From positions 62,001-126,000 of the forward strand of contig CAWBZG010000002.1 in assembly GCA_963793245.1 (NCBI GenBank): DNA of 64,000 bases. Reading direction: 5' to 3'. Numbering within the stretch: the first letter of the stretch is position 1; every line of letters starts with the position of its first letter. The notes below the pieces were generated by a model. That model was not told where the DNA came from, made no database searches, and saw nothing but the letters and a program-made list of their open reading frames with translations. This document shows, in pieces, positions 9,249 to 18,837 of this stretch. The position numbers and the translations under genes were made by a program. The DNA comes from CAXBBB01 sp963793245. GTDB taxonomy: Bacteria; Bacteroidota; Rhodothermia; Rhodothermales; BA12.

Positions 9249-10508
9249 TCATGCGGGCGTCACCCGGCGGCGTTGCGGCGTCGAACCGAACGAGATGGCA
9301 CGAGGCTGGCTGACGTCGTGCAGCCCCGTGTGGGACGGAACGGGAAAGGGACGTCCGACGCTGACCATGGGCAGGCTGCGGCGGTGTCCGTCGCCCGAAG
9401 AGGAGGGCTGGGAAGATCCGCTGAGTGGAACGAAGTCGGTGACGCCCGACCGCACCATGTCGATCTCTATCGGGCGAGCATGGGCTGGCACCACGACCGG
9501 AGCAAAGGTGGGCGCTCCGAACGTGTGCCCGTCGCCCTGGTAGCGAGGCTGCGTCTGGATCGGGCGACTCGGCGGTGCGCCATGTCCCGGTAGGTCGCGG
9601 CGAGGCGGAGCGGGCGCTGTGGCATAGCGCTGTGTCGGCGCGCTGCTGGGCGGCGCTCCATAAGGCATCTGTGGAGGGGGCGTCTGAGGGGCAGGATAGC
9701 TGGGTTGTCCACCGCCACCGCTCTGAGTGACGGCGCGCTGGACGAACTCGGCGTCCGCTTTTGACCGGCAAGCGACGACTTCGGCGGCGCGTCCGGGCAA
9801 CTTGGCTACGGCAGCTTCGTGGCGCGCGAAGCCGACGAGTGTCTCGGCCATCCGTGCCTCTCCGCCGAACAGGTGGCCCAGTTGCGAGCGGTACGCCGCG
9901 CACGCCTGAACCCGGCTACGCAAGAAGTCGGTTATCTCGATGGCGATTTCCCACGGCGCGTCGGGCGTTTCCTGCGCCTGCATCGCGTTGCGGCGCATCA
10001 CGTACGGCACGTCGCGCCAAAACGCGTGGACGCCGGGCAGTCTGGCACGCTGAACGGCACGAAGTGTCATCCGATAGTCGACGTGGCCGCCGATGGCCTG
10101 GGGAGCGAGGATCAGATCGGGACGCTCTTCTCCGGCCAGACGACGCAGGTGGTCGGCGAGCGGCTGGTCGACTTCGTCATACGGGAGGATGCCGCCAAAC
10201 AGGGCCTCCGGATTGGTGTAGCCTCGATGAGGAGCATCGGGCAGCGGCAAGTGCACCACGCGCGAAACGCCTAGGTGACGGGCCGCCTCTACGTCCTCGC
10301 GTCTGCGCAGCGCCATGTAGTCGACGTGCGGAGGGACGCCTTTGCTCGTCTGCTGGTGAAGCGCGAAGCCTTGCGGGTTGGGGACCGACGCGGTGAACAG
10401 GGTGACGAACGTAACGCGCCAGCCTTGGGAAGCGAGACGGGCGGCGAGGCCTCCGCAGGAGAGGGCGGCGTCGTCGAGGTGAGGCGAGAGAAACAGGGCG
10501 GACGGCAT
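9249..10508 (-). CDS. PIG-L/LmbE-family deacetylase with long disordered C-terminal tail
   Basis: Residues 1 to ~255 form a PIG-L (LmbE-like) zinc deacetylase domain: SPHLDDAALSCGG close to the N-terminus gives the His-Asp-Asp metal site, and GGHVDYR supplies the distal His. These enzymes remove acetyl groups from N-acetylglucosamine-type substrates. The remaining ~160 residues are unusual for the family: rich in Pro, Gln, Ser, Gly and Arg, with no recognisable fold. ATG 10508 sits right before the first beta-strand. With a divergent kinase gene 260 bases away and the phytase-like gene downstream, the context does not fix the substrate. The domain call is firm; the tail's function is unknown. 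Confidence 0.88.
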   Translation of the reverse strand: MPSALFLSPHLDDAALSCGGLAARLASQGWRVTFVTLFTASVPNPQGFALHQQTSKGVPPHVDYMALRRREDVEAARHLGVSRVVHLPLPDAPHRGYTNPEALFGGILPYDEVDQPLADHLRRLAGEERPDLILAPQAIGGHVDYRMTLRAVQRARLPGVHAFWRDVPYVMRRNAMQAQETPDAPWEIAIEITDFLRSRVQACAAYRSQLGHLFGGEARMAETLVGFARHEAAVAKLPGRAAEVVACRSKADAEFVQRAVTQSGGGGQPSYPAPQTPPPQMPYGAPPSSAPTQRYATAPAPPRRDLPGHGAPPSRPIQTQPRYQGDGHTFGAPTFAPVVVPAHARPIEIDMVRSGVTDFVPLSGSSQPSSSGDGHRRSLPMVSVGRPFPVPSHTGLHDVSQPRAISFGSTPQRRRVTPA

Positions 10509-10768
10509 GGGCGACGGAAGAGTCGGAGGGAAAACGCGCGGCGGTTCGAGCCGTCTCGCTCATCGCCGTGGGAAGCCAGCGAGGAGCAGAAGCAGAGGTG
10601 CGAGGGACACCTGCGCGTCGGATACCCCTCCCGCAAGCTCCATGCCAGCTCGATATTCGTCCCGAACCGCGACGGACGCGTACATCCCACACAAGACGGA
10701 TGGAGTAAAAACACGTCGCCTACTGGGGTGCGGTAGGGTAGAGGAAGCCAGATGTCTAGTTTGCGTGT

Positions 10769-13700
10769 ATGACCCGCGCGTTTCGCCACACGCTGCGGCT
10801 GGTAGTCCTCCTACTCGCCACCACGACCGCTTCGGCACAACCTGCACCTCAGACGAGCGGGCTGGCCGTAGAGCGCCGCGCGTTCACGCGTATGACGACG
10901 GCAGACGGACTGCCGCACAACACCATTACGCAGGTATTCGAGGACGCGCGCGGTTTCCTGTGGATCGGCACGCTCGACGGACTCGCCCGCTACGACGGAC
11001 GGACGTTCACGCGCTATCCCGTAGGCGAGCGCACTGGCTTGAGCGACGGTTTGATCCACGGTTTCGGACCGATGGACGATGGCTTCTTCGTAGGTACGCG
11101 CGGTGGAGGCGCCTGCCGGTATCGGTTCGCGACGGATCGATTCGTCTGTACACCGCCCGGCCTTCTGCCCGATTCGCACGCGTCGGCCATTCTACCCGGT
11201 CCCGACGGAAGCCTATACGTCGGCACGTACGATGGAGCCATAGGAATCGTCCGCTGGCGAGCGGATGAGACGGTGCGGTACACTCCCATCCGTTCGCCTG
11301 GAGGGGCGTATGCCAACACGCTTCTGCTGCGCTCCGACGGCCTCTGGATGGGAACCGATGACGGCCTTTTTGTCCTCGATCCGTCGGCTGAGCAAGGAGG
11401 GCTGCGCAGCGTATTGCTGAGAGAGGGAGTGCAGCCCTTCACTTTCGGTTTAGCCGAAGCCGCAGACGACGCGCTGTGGATCTCGACGGAAAAGGGAGTT
11501 CTCGTCTTGCGACCTGACGGAAGCAAGACTGTGATCCCCTCGTTCGCTCGGCGAGACCGGGCAGTTGCTGCTCGCGCGCAACGCGTCGGGTCAGACATGT
11601 GGGTTTCGGACGCAGACGGATACACGGTCTATACTCCCGATGGGAAGACGCGGCGTGTCGAAATCGCTCCTGCTCCCGGAAGTCCTTCGCAGTTGACGAC
11701 GATGCGCGATGGTGCCCTCGCACCTCCGATTCGCACTCGTGACGGCACCCTCTGGATCGCGACGTGGGGCGACGGACTCTACCGCATCGACCCGCCCTCG
11801 TCGTTTCGGTTGATCGATCGGGACGTAGCGGGGTTGAACAACAACTTCGTGCTCAGCGTCGCCCGCGATGCGCTGTCGGGTGATGTGTACGTCGGCGCGG
11901 GCGGGCGCCTGAATCGACTTCCGGGCGGCGTTGGTCCTGCCCAAGACATAGATCTGGGGCCGTGTAGTGGACCTGCGTGGAACGTACTGCTCGACTCAGG
12001 CGGGTTGTGGGTCGGCAGTGGGGCTGGGCTGTGCCGCATCGACGATAAGGGCGCGCGTCGCGTCGAGACGACCGTCGACAGGGCTTCTCCGCCGCACCTC
12101 TATCACGTGCAGCGGTCATCTGGCGGCGCGTTGTGGTTGGCTCACGAGACGGGCGTCGAGGTGATCGAATCGGCCCAAGGGCTGGCAGATGGCGAGGGAG
12201 GCAAACGTTGGACATGGCCAGCGCCCGGCATCGTGCGGAGGCTCTACGTTCTGTCGAACACGTCTGCGCTGGCAGCAGCCTATGGCGGTCTGTACCGGCT
12301 CGACCTGCGCGGCGATGCGATCGACGCTACGCCTCTTCTCGTCGGCGACGCGCTTCCTCACCCCGACCTGCGCTACGTCGACCGAGAGCCGGGCGGTGCG
12401 CTCTGGGTGGCGACCTATGGCGGCGGCGTCGTTCGCTTCCACCCCGACTCTACCAGGGTTCGCTACTACGACACCTCAACCGGACTCCCCGGCGAGTATG
12501 CGTACGCGGCGCTCCCCTCGCGCGACGGAGCGCGCTGGATTCCGACCAATACGGGACTGGCCCGCCTCGACCCGTCGACGGGATCCGTCCGCACGTTCAC
12601 ACGTCGCGACGGCATCCAGTCCGACGAGTTCAACTCAGGCGCCTACCTCATCGGCGATACGACGCTCTATGTCGGCGGACCGGCGGGTGTAAACGCGTTC
12701 GAGCCGCTGCGTGTCGCCCAGCCGCCCGAGCCATCCGGCCTCTTTGTCACCGGCGTCGACGTGTTCGATCTGCCGCTCCCCTCCGATCGCTACGCCGACG
12801 GCGTGCTCAGGCTGGCGCACGATGCCAACTTCCTGACGCTCCATCTGGCGGCGCCGCTGTTCGCCGGAGCCGAGCACGTCCGCTTTCGCCACCGATTGGA
12901 GGGCGTGGATCCTGCCGACGCGGTCAGCGACCAACCGACTGTCGTCTACACCGACCTGCGTCCGGGTACCTACACGCTCCGCGTCAGCGCCGAGAGTGCG
13001 GACGGGTTGTGGCGTACGCCTGATCGGTTGCTGTCTATCGCCATCGCGCCGCCGTGGTGGGGAACGTGGTGGTTCTACGCGCTCGTTGGGCTGGGCGGAC
13101 TGAGCGCGCTGGTCTATGGCGTCCGCTATGCATCGCAGCGCCAGTTGAAGGAGCAGCTACGCGCCCTCGAAGTCGAGCAGCGTCTCAACGTGGAGCGCAC
13201 GCGCATCAGCCGCGACCTGCACGACAACGTCGGCGCTCACCTGACGAGCCTGATCCGAGGGCTGGAGTTGACGCAACTCGTCGCCGAGCGGGGCACGCCC
13301 GAACGCCGAGACGAGTTGATCGCCTCGCTCCAAGACGAAGCGCGCGGCAGCATCGGTCTGCTCCGCGAGACGATCTGGGCGCTGGGCAAGGAGCGCGTCG
13401 GGGCACCCGAGTTTGCTCGCCAACTTCGCCGCTGGACACGCGAGCGGCTGCGTTTTCACCCAGGCGTCGATCTGCACGTCGACGTTCCGGGCGCCGACCT
13501 CGACACGGATTCGCAGATGGACGACGCCCAGACGCTCGGACCGAGTCAGGCGCTCCACCTGTTCCGCATCGGTCAGGAAGCGATCCAGAACAGCCTCAAA
13601 CACAGCCAATGTTCGGCCCTCTGGATCACCGCTCGCGCTGACGTTCGGACGCGCATGTTCACGCTCACCATCCGCGACGACGGCTCGTATGCGGGAGACT

Positions 13701-13861
13701 CAGGCCCCATCGATCCGTCCAGTCTGTCAGGAAACGGTCTGCGCAACATGGCTGCAAGAGCCGAAGAAGCCGGAGGCACATTCGCCCTGAGCGCTCATTC
13801 CGAAGGCGGTACGATAGCTCGCGTCGACGTGCCGCTGCGGTTCGAGGGACGGAGCGAATAG
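10769..13861 (+). CDS. Two-component regulator propeller sensor histidine kinase (NarL-type transmitter)
   Basis: This 1,030-residue sensor kinase has a signal peptide (1-24, ending ASAQ) followed by ~14 Reg_prop repeats such as DARGFLWIGTLDGLARYDG and PGGALWVATYGGGVVRF, which build a pair of beta-propellers (~35-660). A Y_Y_Y domain (~680-755) comes next, then one membrane helix (WWFYALVGLGGLSALVYG, ~770) and a HisKA_3 transmitter with H-box ISRDLHDNVGAH (His ~817). The HATPase domain has GQEAIQNSLKHS, DDGSYAG and GNGLRNMAARAEEAGG. The architecture matches periplasmic ligand (often glycan) sensors of Bacteroidetes, but without the fused DNA-binding output of hybrid systems. A LuxR/NarL response regulator is therefore needed and none is adjacent. 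Confidence 0.92.
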   Translation: MTRAFRHTLRLVVLLLATTTASAQPAPQTSGLAVERRAFTRMTTADGLPHNTITQVFEDARGFLWIGTLDGLARYDGRTFTRYPVGERTGLSDGLIHGFGPMDDGFFVGTRGGGACRYRFATDRFVCTPPGLLPDSHASAILPGPDGSLYVGTYDGAIGIVRWRADETVRYTPIRSPGGAYANTLLLRSDGLWMGTDDGLFVLDPSAEQGGLRSVLLREGVQPFTFGLAEAADDALWISTEKGVLVLRPDGSKTVIPSFARRDRAVAARAQRVGSDMWVSDADGYTVYTPDGKTRRVEIAPAPGSPSQLTTMRDGALAPPIRTRDGTLWIATWGDGLYRIDPPSSFRLIDRDVAGLNNNFVLSVARDALSGDVYVGAGGRLNRLPGGVGPAQDIDLGPCSGPAWNVLLDSGGLWVGSGAGLCRIDDKGARRVETTVDRASPPHLYHVQRSSGGALWLAHETGVEVIESAQGLADGEGGKRWTWPAPGIVRRLYVLSNTSALAAAYGGLYRLDLRGDAIDATPLLVGDALPHPDLRYVDREPGGALWVATYGGGVVRFHPDSTRVRYYDTSTGLPGEYAYAALPSRDGARWIPTNTGLARLDPSTGSVRTFTRRDGIQSDEFNSGAYLIGDTTLYVGGPAGVNAFEPLRVAQPPEPSGLFVTGVDVFDLPLPSDRYADGVLRLAHDANFLTLHLAAPLFAGAEHVRFRHRLEGVDPADAVSDQPTVVYTDLRPGTYTLRVSAESADGLWRTPDRLLSIAIAPPWWGTWWFYALVGLGGLSALVYGVRYASQRQLKEQLRALEVEQRLNVERTRISRDLHDNVGAHLTSLIRGLELTQLVAERGTPERRDELIASLQDEARGSIGLLRETIWALGKERVGAPEFARQLRRWTRERLRFHPGVDLHVDVPGADLDTDSQMDDAQTLGPSQALHLFRIGQEAIQNSLKHSQCSALWITARADVRTRMFTLTIRDDGSYAGDSGPIDPSSLSGNGLRNMAARAEEAGGTFALSAHSEGGTIARVDVPLRFEGRSE

Positions 13862-13973
13862 CGCGTTCGACACTGCTGGAAGGAGTTTCAGCGTACGGCT
13901 GGTTCTGCGCGTGACGACAGAGCAGAAGCAGGCCGCCCCGTTTATCCTTGCTCTTATGGACGGATACCGTGGT

Positions 13974-14399
13974 TTAGATCACCTTTTCCATCAGCACGCT
14001 ACTGTTCCGCGTTGCGGAGTCGATCACTCGGTAGCCTGACTTGCGATAAAATCCTACGGCATCAGCGTCGACGTGGGAGCGTAGGGTTTCTACCTGATGT
14101 GCATGTGCAAACGCTTCGGCGAGAAGCAGCATCCGTCGTCCGTGCCCTTCGCCTTGCCTACCCTCTCGAATGGCAACGCGGCGGAGCATCGCCGTCGACC
14201 CTTCAACATCTATACGTGCGACGCCGATGGGTTCGCCTCCAAGCAGATAGAGCATAGGATGATGTCCGCTAGCTCGATCGTCCGGGTGGTTTCTGTCGTA
14301 TCCAGAGAGGCCACGGTTTGTCCAGAGAACGCGCTGGCGGATGTCGTGATACCTATCCCACTCTCGATCCGTGGCAGGCGGTCGCAACTCATCGTTCAT
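13974..14399 (-). CDS. GNAT-family N-acetyltransferase
   Basis: This 141-residue single-domain protein has the GNAT core: GVARIDVEG, then LRRVAIREGRQGEGHGRRML with the acetyl-CoA-binding Q/RxxGxG/A signature, and VGFYRKSGYRVI near the C-terminus. ATG 14399 is preferred over an in-frame TTG 15 bases upstream. The N-terminal half (WDRYHDIRQRVLW) is typical of small GNATs of unassigned substrate. The start lies about 30 bases beyond the stop of the secreted protein gene on the same strand. Confidence 0.85.
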   Translation of the reverse strand: MNDELRPPATDREWDRYHDIRQRVLWTNRGLSGYDRNHPDDRASGHHPMLYLLGGEPIGVARIDVEGSTAMLRRVAIREGRQGEGHGRRMLLLAEAFAHAHQVETLRSHVDADAVGFYRKSGYRVIDSATRNSSVLMEKVI

Positions 14400-14429
14400 G
14401 TTGAGGCGCGCCAAGTCTAGACTTCTGCT

Positions 14430-14864
14430 CTACTGAAACAGCGCCTTGAGACTACCCCACGTGCGACGAATGGCGGTCGCGGTGTAGTTGAGTTGCTGCG
14501 TGAACAGCGTCTGCGTCGATCCATCGGAGAACACAGCTGACACGCGGTACTCGACCAGGTCGGAGGCACCGTCTTTGTGCAGGTCGGTGTCGCGCCACGT
14601 GTAGAGGCGTCCGATGCCGTGAGGGGCTACGTCTTTGACCGGCAGGAAGTGATCGCTGCCCGAAACGGCGGCCTTGCGCTCGATGCGGTAGGCCGTAACG
14701 CCCGGCTCCAATCGCATCTGCCACGAGACGACCGCCTCAGTTTGCTGCATCTCGACGCGCTTGAACTCGACTTCGGCCCGCGTCTGCGCCTGCACGTGTG
14801 ACGCGCACAGCAGCAGCCCGACGAGGGCGAGCAGCGAGAGGCGACGGAGCAGCATGGAGCGCAT
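14430..14864 (-). CDS. Small secreted protein with fibronectin-III-like fold
   Basis: This 144-residue protein has a clear signal peptide (MRSMLLRRLSLLALVGLLL then CASHVQAQ). The mature part reads like one FnIII-type beta-sandwich: VEFKRVEMQQTEAVVSW, TAYRIERKA, YTWRDTDL, VEYRVSAVFSDG. It should be periplasmic or surface-exposed. No catalytic motif is visible and the role is unknown. It sits between fur (downstream side of 14968) and the GNAT gene, all on the minus strand. Confidence 0.75.
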   Translation of the reverse strand: MRSMLLRRLSLLALVGLLLCASHVQAQTRAEVEFKRVEMQQTEAVVSWQMRLEPGVTAYRIERKAAVSGSDHFLPVKDVAPHGIGRLYTWRDTDLHKDGASDLVEYRVSAVFSDGSTQTLFTQQLNYTATAIRRTWGSLKALFQ

Positions 14865-14967
14865 ACGGAAGACGAGATGGACCTACAAGGAACGAAACCG
14901 CTTTCGGTTAGGCAAGAGGGGACGCGTTAAGGTCCTGTATCCTCTACTCCTGAACCCGCTGAAACGC

Positions 14968-15522
14968 CTACTCGATACGCCCAGCGGCTCGGCATTCGTC
15001 TTTGGTGCAGACGCCGTAGAGGTTGAGCGAGTGCTGCGTCACCTCGAAGCCGTAGATCTCGCCGATCATCTGCTGGATCTGGTGCAGGCGCGGGTCGCAA
15101 AACTCGTAAATCTGATTGCACTGCTGGCAGATCAAGTGGTCGTGTTGCCAGTAGCTGAACGCCCGCTCGTAGCGCGCCTGGTTCTGACCAAACTGGTGCC
15201 GGACGACAAGCTGGCACGCGACGAGCAGTTCGAGGGTGTTGTAGACCGTCGCCCGTGACAACCGCTCGCCCGACTGCTTGAGACGCACGAAGAGCGTGTC
15301 GGCATCGACGTGATCCGGCGTGGCGTAGATGGCGTCGAGAATGGCGAAGCGCTCGGGCGTCTGCCGCTGGCCCCGCTCTTTCAGAAACGCGCGAAACCGC
15401 TCACGTGCTTCGTCGACGCGTTCGGGCGTGAAGTGCGGCGTTTGGGGGTGCGCCTGCGCTTCGAGCGCTGCGCGCTGGGGAGGCTGAGGGGCGTTGGGCG
15501 AGGCAGGCGTATCCATAGTCAT
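14968..15522 (-). CDS. fur: Fur-family metal-responsive transcriptional repressor
   Basis: This 184-residue protein (ATG 15522, or a second in-frame ATG at 15516) carries the Fur winged helix (GQRQTPERFAILDAIYATPDHVDADTLF, RLSRATVYNTLELL), the metal-site HDHLIC segment and the CQQC structural-zinc pair. A second cysteine pair lies in GVCTKDEC near the end. The N-terminal ~35 residues are a Pro/Gln/Ala-rich extension. It would repress iron uptake (or zinc or peroxide genes) when metal-bound; the exact subclass (Fur, Zur or PerR) cannot be decided from sequence alone. It is divergent from the gene at 15722, so the ~200-base gap may hold its own operator. Confidence 0.85.
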   Translation of the reverse strand: MTMDTPASPNAPQPPQRAALEAQAHPQTPHFTPERVDEARERFRAFLKERGQRQTPERFAILDAIYATPDHVDADTLFVRLKQSGERLSRATVYNTLELLVACQLVVRHQFGQNQARYERAFSYWQHDHLICQQCNQIYEFCDPRLHQIQQMIGEIYGFEVTQHSLNLYGVCTKDECRAAGRIE

Positions 15523-15721
15523 CCGCAACGAGAGGCGGCTGAAGGGGTTTCTGCGCGACGATGGGCTAGCCTGTGATGCGGTTCCACATCGACCCATTGC
15601 AAGCAGTTGGCTGACCCGCCAGCAACAACCGCTCACAGACATGGAGTCACGCCAATTCGGGTTCGGAAGCCGTCGATCAATTCGGTAGCTTACTGGTCCA
15701 CTCTCGCTCGTTCTGCTGTCC

Positions 15722-16969
15722 ATGCGCCTGCTTCTCGCCCTCACCTTTCTGACCCTCTCGGCGTGTTCTGGAGGGCATTCTGTAGAGCGGCTGGCTCCGA
15801 TGTCTGAGGCGACGGTCGTCCTCGTCTCCATCGACGGATTTCGCTACGACTACCTCGACCGGTCCGACGTGCAGGCGCCGACGCTTCGGATGCTGGCGGA
15901 TGGAGGTGTTCGGGCCGAACGGCTGATCCCGGTCTTTCCGACCAAGACGTTTCCCAATCACTATTCGCTCGTAACGGGCCTCTATCCCGAGCAGCACGGC
16001 GTCGTCGGCAACTCGATGCGCGATCCCAACATGCTGGACGAGGAAGGCAAGCCGATGGAGTTTTCGATGTCGAACCGTGCCGCCAACGCCGACGCGCGCT
16101 GGTGGGGCGGAGAGCCGATCTGGACGACGGCCGAGCGGCAGGGCGTGCGCGCGGGGACGGTCTTTTGGCCCGGATCCGAAGTCGACCGACCCAACCGCCC
16201 GACGCACTGGATGCCGTACGATGACGACCTGTCCTATCCGGCGCGCATCGACACGGCGCTGGCGTGGCTGGACCGACCGGCGTCCGAGCGTCCGCGCCTG
16301 ATCACGCTCTACTTCTCAGCCGTCGACAGCCAGGGGCACCGCCACGGACCTGACTCACGCGAAGTAGCCGAAGCGATTTCCGAAGTCGATGATGCGCTGG
16401 CTCGGCTCGTTGTCGGTCTGGATGCGCGGGGAGGAGCGGAGCGGGCCAGTCTCATCATCGTCAGCGACCATGGGATGGTGGCGGTCGACCGCTCGCGCGT
16501 CGTCGTACTCGATGAGGCGGTCGATCTCGAATCGGTTGACGTGGACTGGGGCGAGCCGGTCGGCATCTGGCCGAACAACGAGGAGGATACGGAGGCCATC
16601 GCTGCCCGCATCGATGCGCTCGACCACGTCCGCGCGTACCGCAGGGAAGACACGCCTGCTCGCCTGCGCTACCGCGACAACGGACGCATCCCACCCATCG
16701 TCCTGATCGCCGACGACGGCTGGACGGTCACCTCGCAGTCCTACCTCGACAGCCGCGATGACCGCCCCAGCGGTGGCTCGCATGGCTTCGACAATGCCTA
16801 CGCGTCCATGGCTGGCCTCTTCATCGCACATGGTCCTCATTTCGGACGCGGCGTCACCGTTGACTCCTTATCGGCTGTCGACGTGTACGGTATCGTCGCG
16901 CGCGCGCTCGGCGTAGATCCGTCTCCCAACGAAGGCGACACATCAGCGGTGCGCCGGGTGATGCGATAA
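15722..16969 (+). CDS. Ectonucleotide pyrophosphatase/phosphodiesterase-like lipoprotein
   Basis: This is a 415-residue lipoprotein (signal ending LSAC, Cys15). The alkaline-phosphatase superfamily core is complete. The first metal-binding Asp is in VLVSIDGFRYDYL and the nucleophile Thr is in FPTKTFPNHYSLVTGLYPEQHG. Further metal ligands are in YFSAVDSQGHRHGP and IIVSDHGM, with a final His in SHGFDN. This pattern belongs to the NPP family, which splits nucleotide pyrophosphate or phosphodiester bonds outside the cytoplasm to scavenge phosphate and nucleosides. It starts ~200 bases from the divergent fur start. Confidence 0.88.
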   Translation: MRLLLALTFLTLSACSGGHSVERLAPMSEATVVLVSIDGFRYDYLDRSDVQAPTLRMLADGGVRAERLIPVFPTKTFPNHYSLVTGLYPEQHGVVGNSMRDPNMLDEEGKPMEFSMSNRAANADARWWGGEPIWTTAERQGVRAGTVFWPGSEVDRPNRPTHWMPYDDDLSYPARIDTALAWLDRPASERPRLITLYFSAVDSQGHRHGPDSREVAEAISEVDDALARLVVGLDARGGAERASLIIVSDHGMVAVDRSRVVVLDEAVDLESVDVDWGEPVGIWPNNEEDTEAIAARIDALDHVRAYRREDTPARLRYRDNGRIPPIVLIADDGWTVTSQSYLDSRDDRPSGGSHGFDNAYASMAGLFIAHGPHFGRGVTVDSLSAVDVYGIVARALGVDPSPNEGDTSAVRRVMR

Positions 16970-16972
16970 GTG

Positions 16973-17215
16973 TTATCCATCTGGCTGTTTGCCGCGCGCT
17001 TGGAGCAGCAGGTCTAGGCCGAAGATGCCCAGCAAAATCGAGCCGAGCAAGACACTGTGGCTTCGCAGCACCTCCCAAATCGAAAACACTTCAGGCGACT
17101 CGCCATACGCAATCCCGCACAGCACGACGAACGCAACGCTCGTGCTGACCAATGCTTTTCGCAGGGCGATGGCGGGCGAGCCGCGACGGACGGGAGCAGG
17201 ATTGGGAGTAGCCAT
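16973..17215 (-). CDS. Small two-helix membrane protein, unknown function
   Basis: This 80-residue protein has two predicted membrane helices (ALVSTSVAFVVLCGIAYG and SVLLGSILLGIFGLDLLLQA) joined by a short SPEVFSIWEVLRS loop, with a charged C-terminus. I do not recognise a family. ATG 17215 is preferred; upstream in-frame starts would overlap the divergent carotenoid gene region. It ends only 3 bases from the convergent phosphodiesterase stop. Confidence 0.55.
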   Translation of the reverse strand: MATPNPAPVRRGSPAIALRKALVSTSVAFVVLCGIAYGESPEVFSIWEVLRSHSVLLGSILLGIFGLDLLLQARGKQPDG

Positions 17216-17301
17216 CGGATTGAGACGCAAACGCGCGTGTGCGGTTGCCGAAATCGGTGTGCGACCGGCAACAGGCGGCGCGGATGGGCGTCCCATCGGC
17301 G

Positions 17302-18027
17302 ATGACCTACTTACAGTTCCACCTCGTCTTTATTCTGCCGCCTCTTGTGGTGCTGGCGTTGCTTCAACGTGGCACTGCCGGTCGAGCGGGATACCAACCG
17401 TGGTGGCCGCTGGCGGCCATGTTCGCCGCCGCGTTCGTCTACACGACGCCGTGGGACAACTACCTGATCGCCAACGCCGTCTGGACGTATCCGCCCGACC
17501 GCGTGCTCGCGACAATCGGCTACGTGCCCGTTGAGGAGTACGCGTTTTTCGGCCTGCAAACAGTCCTCACGGGGCTGTGGGTGCGGTTGCTCCAGGTCCG
17601 CTTTCCCGTCTGGCCGATCCCCGACGGGCGCAAGCCGATGCGCTACGCGATGGCGGCACTCTTGCTTGCTCTGGCTCTGCTGGGCGGCGTGATGATCTAC
17701 GCGGGCGGTCACTGGACGTATATGGGACTGATCGTGGCGTGGGCGTTTCCCATCCTCGCGCTGATGTGGGGAATGGGCGGCCATCTAATCTGGGAGCGCC
17801 GCAGGCTGATGGCATGGGCGGTTGTCCCGACGACACTCTACCTCTGGACTGCCGACCGCATCGCTATCGGACTTGACATCTGGCACATCACCGACGCGAC
17901 ACGGACAGGCGTCGAGCTGTTCGGGCTGCCGATAGAGGAGGCACTGTTCTTCCTGGTGACCAACCTCCTCGTCGCCCAAGGGCTGGTGATGCTGGAGCGT
18001 CCGACCGATGGCGTCGTGGCAGCCTAG
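17302..18027 (+). CDS. Fused heterodimer-type (CrtYc-CrtYd) lycopene cyclase
   Basis: This 241-residue, almost wholly hydrophobic protein has about seven membrane helices and two copies of the lycopene-cyclase domain. Copy 1 has PWDNYLIANAVWTYPPDRV and VPVEEYAFFGLQTVLTGLWV. Copy 2 has the matching DIWHITDATRTG and PIEEALFFLVTNLLVAQG. The paired PxE-E motifs identify the fused form of the actinobacterial CrtYc/CrtYd cyclases, also found in haloarchaea and Bacteroidetes. It would cyclise lycopene ends to beta-carotene rings in the inner membrane. No other carotenoid gene is nearby, so the pathway is encoded elsewhere. Confidence 0.9.
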   Translation: MTYLQFHLVFILPPLVVLALLQRGTAGRAGYQPWWPLAAMFAAAFVYTTPWDNYLIANAVWTYPPDRVLATIGYVPVEEYAFFGLQTVLTGLWVRLLQVRFPVWPIPDGRKPMRYAMAALLLALALLGGVMIYAGGHWTYMGLIVAWAFPILALMWGMGGHLIWERRRLMAWAVVPTTLYLWTADRIAIGLDIWHITDATRTGVELFGLPIEEALFFLVTNLLVAQGLVMLERPTDGVVAA

Positions 18028-18130
18028 AGGGGTCGATCTGGCTGAATCTTTCCCGGCACGTTGGACTCGGTAGGCGTATCCGAGGTCGGGCCTATCGTAT
18101 GCTCTACTCTCTCCCCACACATCCCCTCTC

Positions 18131-18679
18131 ATGAAGCACACGCTCTCTCTCCTACTCCTGCTGACGCTCGTCGCGTGCGGCTCTCCCGAACCTGAAGCTG
18201 ACGCAACAACTATCGGTGTGGCTCAAGTAGCTCCCACCTCAGACGGTGCTTCGGTATCGGGCGAACTGACGTTCACCACGGAAAACGACGGCGTCCGGAT
18301 GACGGGCACGTTGACGGGCCTGACGCCTAGAAGTCCTCAGGGCTTCCACCTGCATGAAAACGGTGACTGCGGACCGGGCGACGACGGCACGCCGGGCGGC
18401 GCTGCGGGAGGTCACTGGGACCCCCTCGGAACAATGAACCACGAAGGCCCTGCCGCCGACTTCACGACCCGCCATGCCGGTGACCTGGGCAACGTTACCG
18501 CCGACGCCGACGGCAACGCCACGTTCGACCTGATGCTGCGCAACCTGGCTACCTATGGCGAATACAGCGTCATCGGACACAGCGTCATGATCCACGCCGA
18601 CGCCGACGACCTGTCGAGCGATCCCTCCGGTGCCGCTGGCGCCCGCGTCGGCTGCGGCGTCATCACAAGGGCGGACTGA
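18131..18679 (+). CDS. sodC: Copper/zinc superoxide dismutase, lipoprotein form
   Basis: This 182-residue protein carries a lipoprotein signal (LVACGS, Cys ~16). The SOD_Cu domain has the copper-site GFHLHENGDC, further ligands in GGHWDP and RHAGDLGNV, and GHSVMIHADADD for the second copper/zinc set, plus a late Cys (VGCGVI) for the structural disulfide. It converts superoxide to peroxide and oxygen outside the inner membrane. A hairpin follows the stop. Confidence 0.95.
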   Translation: MKHTLSLLLLLTLVACGSPEPEADATTIGVAQVAPTSDGASVSGELTFTTENDGVRMTGTLTGLTPRSPQGFHLHENGDCGPGDDGTPGGAAGGHWDPLGTMNHEGPAADFTTRHAGDLGNVTADADGNATFDLMLRNLATYGEYSVIGHSVMIHADADDLSSDPSGAAGARVGCGVITRAD

Positions 18680-18705
18680 TCTGTCTCCGACTGTCTAGAC
18701 CTATC

Positions 18706-18739
18706 CGACGTCCGATGTGCTGATGCGCGTCGGACGTCG
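18706..18739 (+). terminator. Hairpin after sodC
   Basis: A perfect 10-bp stem (CGACGTCCGA at 18706-18715 with TCGGACGTCG at 18730-18739) begins 27 bases after the sodC stop and is followed by CTTCGTTCTGG. The U tract is poor, so the terminator call is moderate. Confidence 0.55.
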
Positions 18740-18837
18740 CTTCGTTCTGGTCAGCGCCAAATAAAATCGACGGCAGAGGTTACGCCCGCGCGTCTGTCGT
18801 GTCTACCGATACAGATGCGCACAACTCCGCATCGTGC

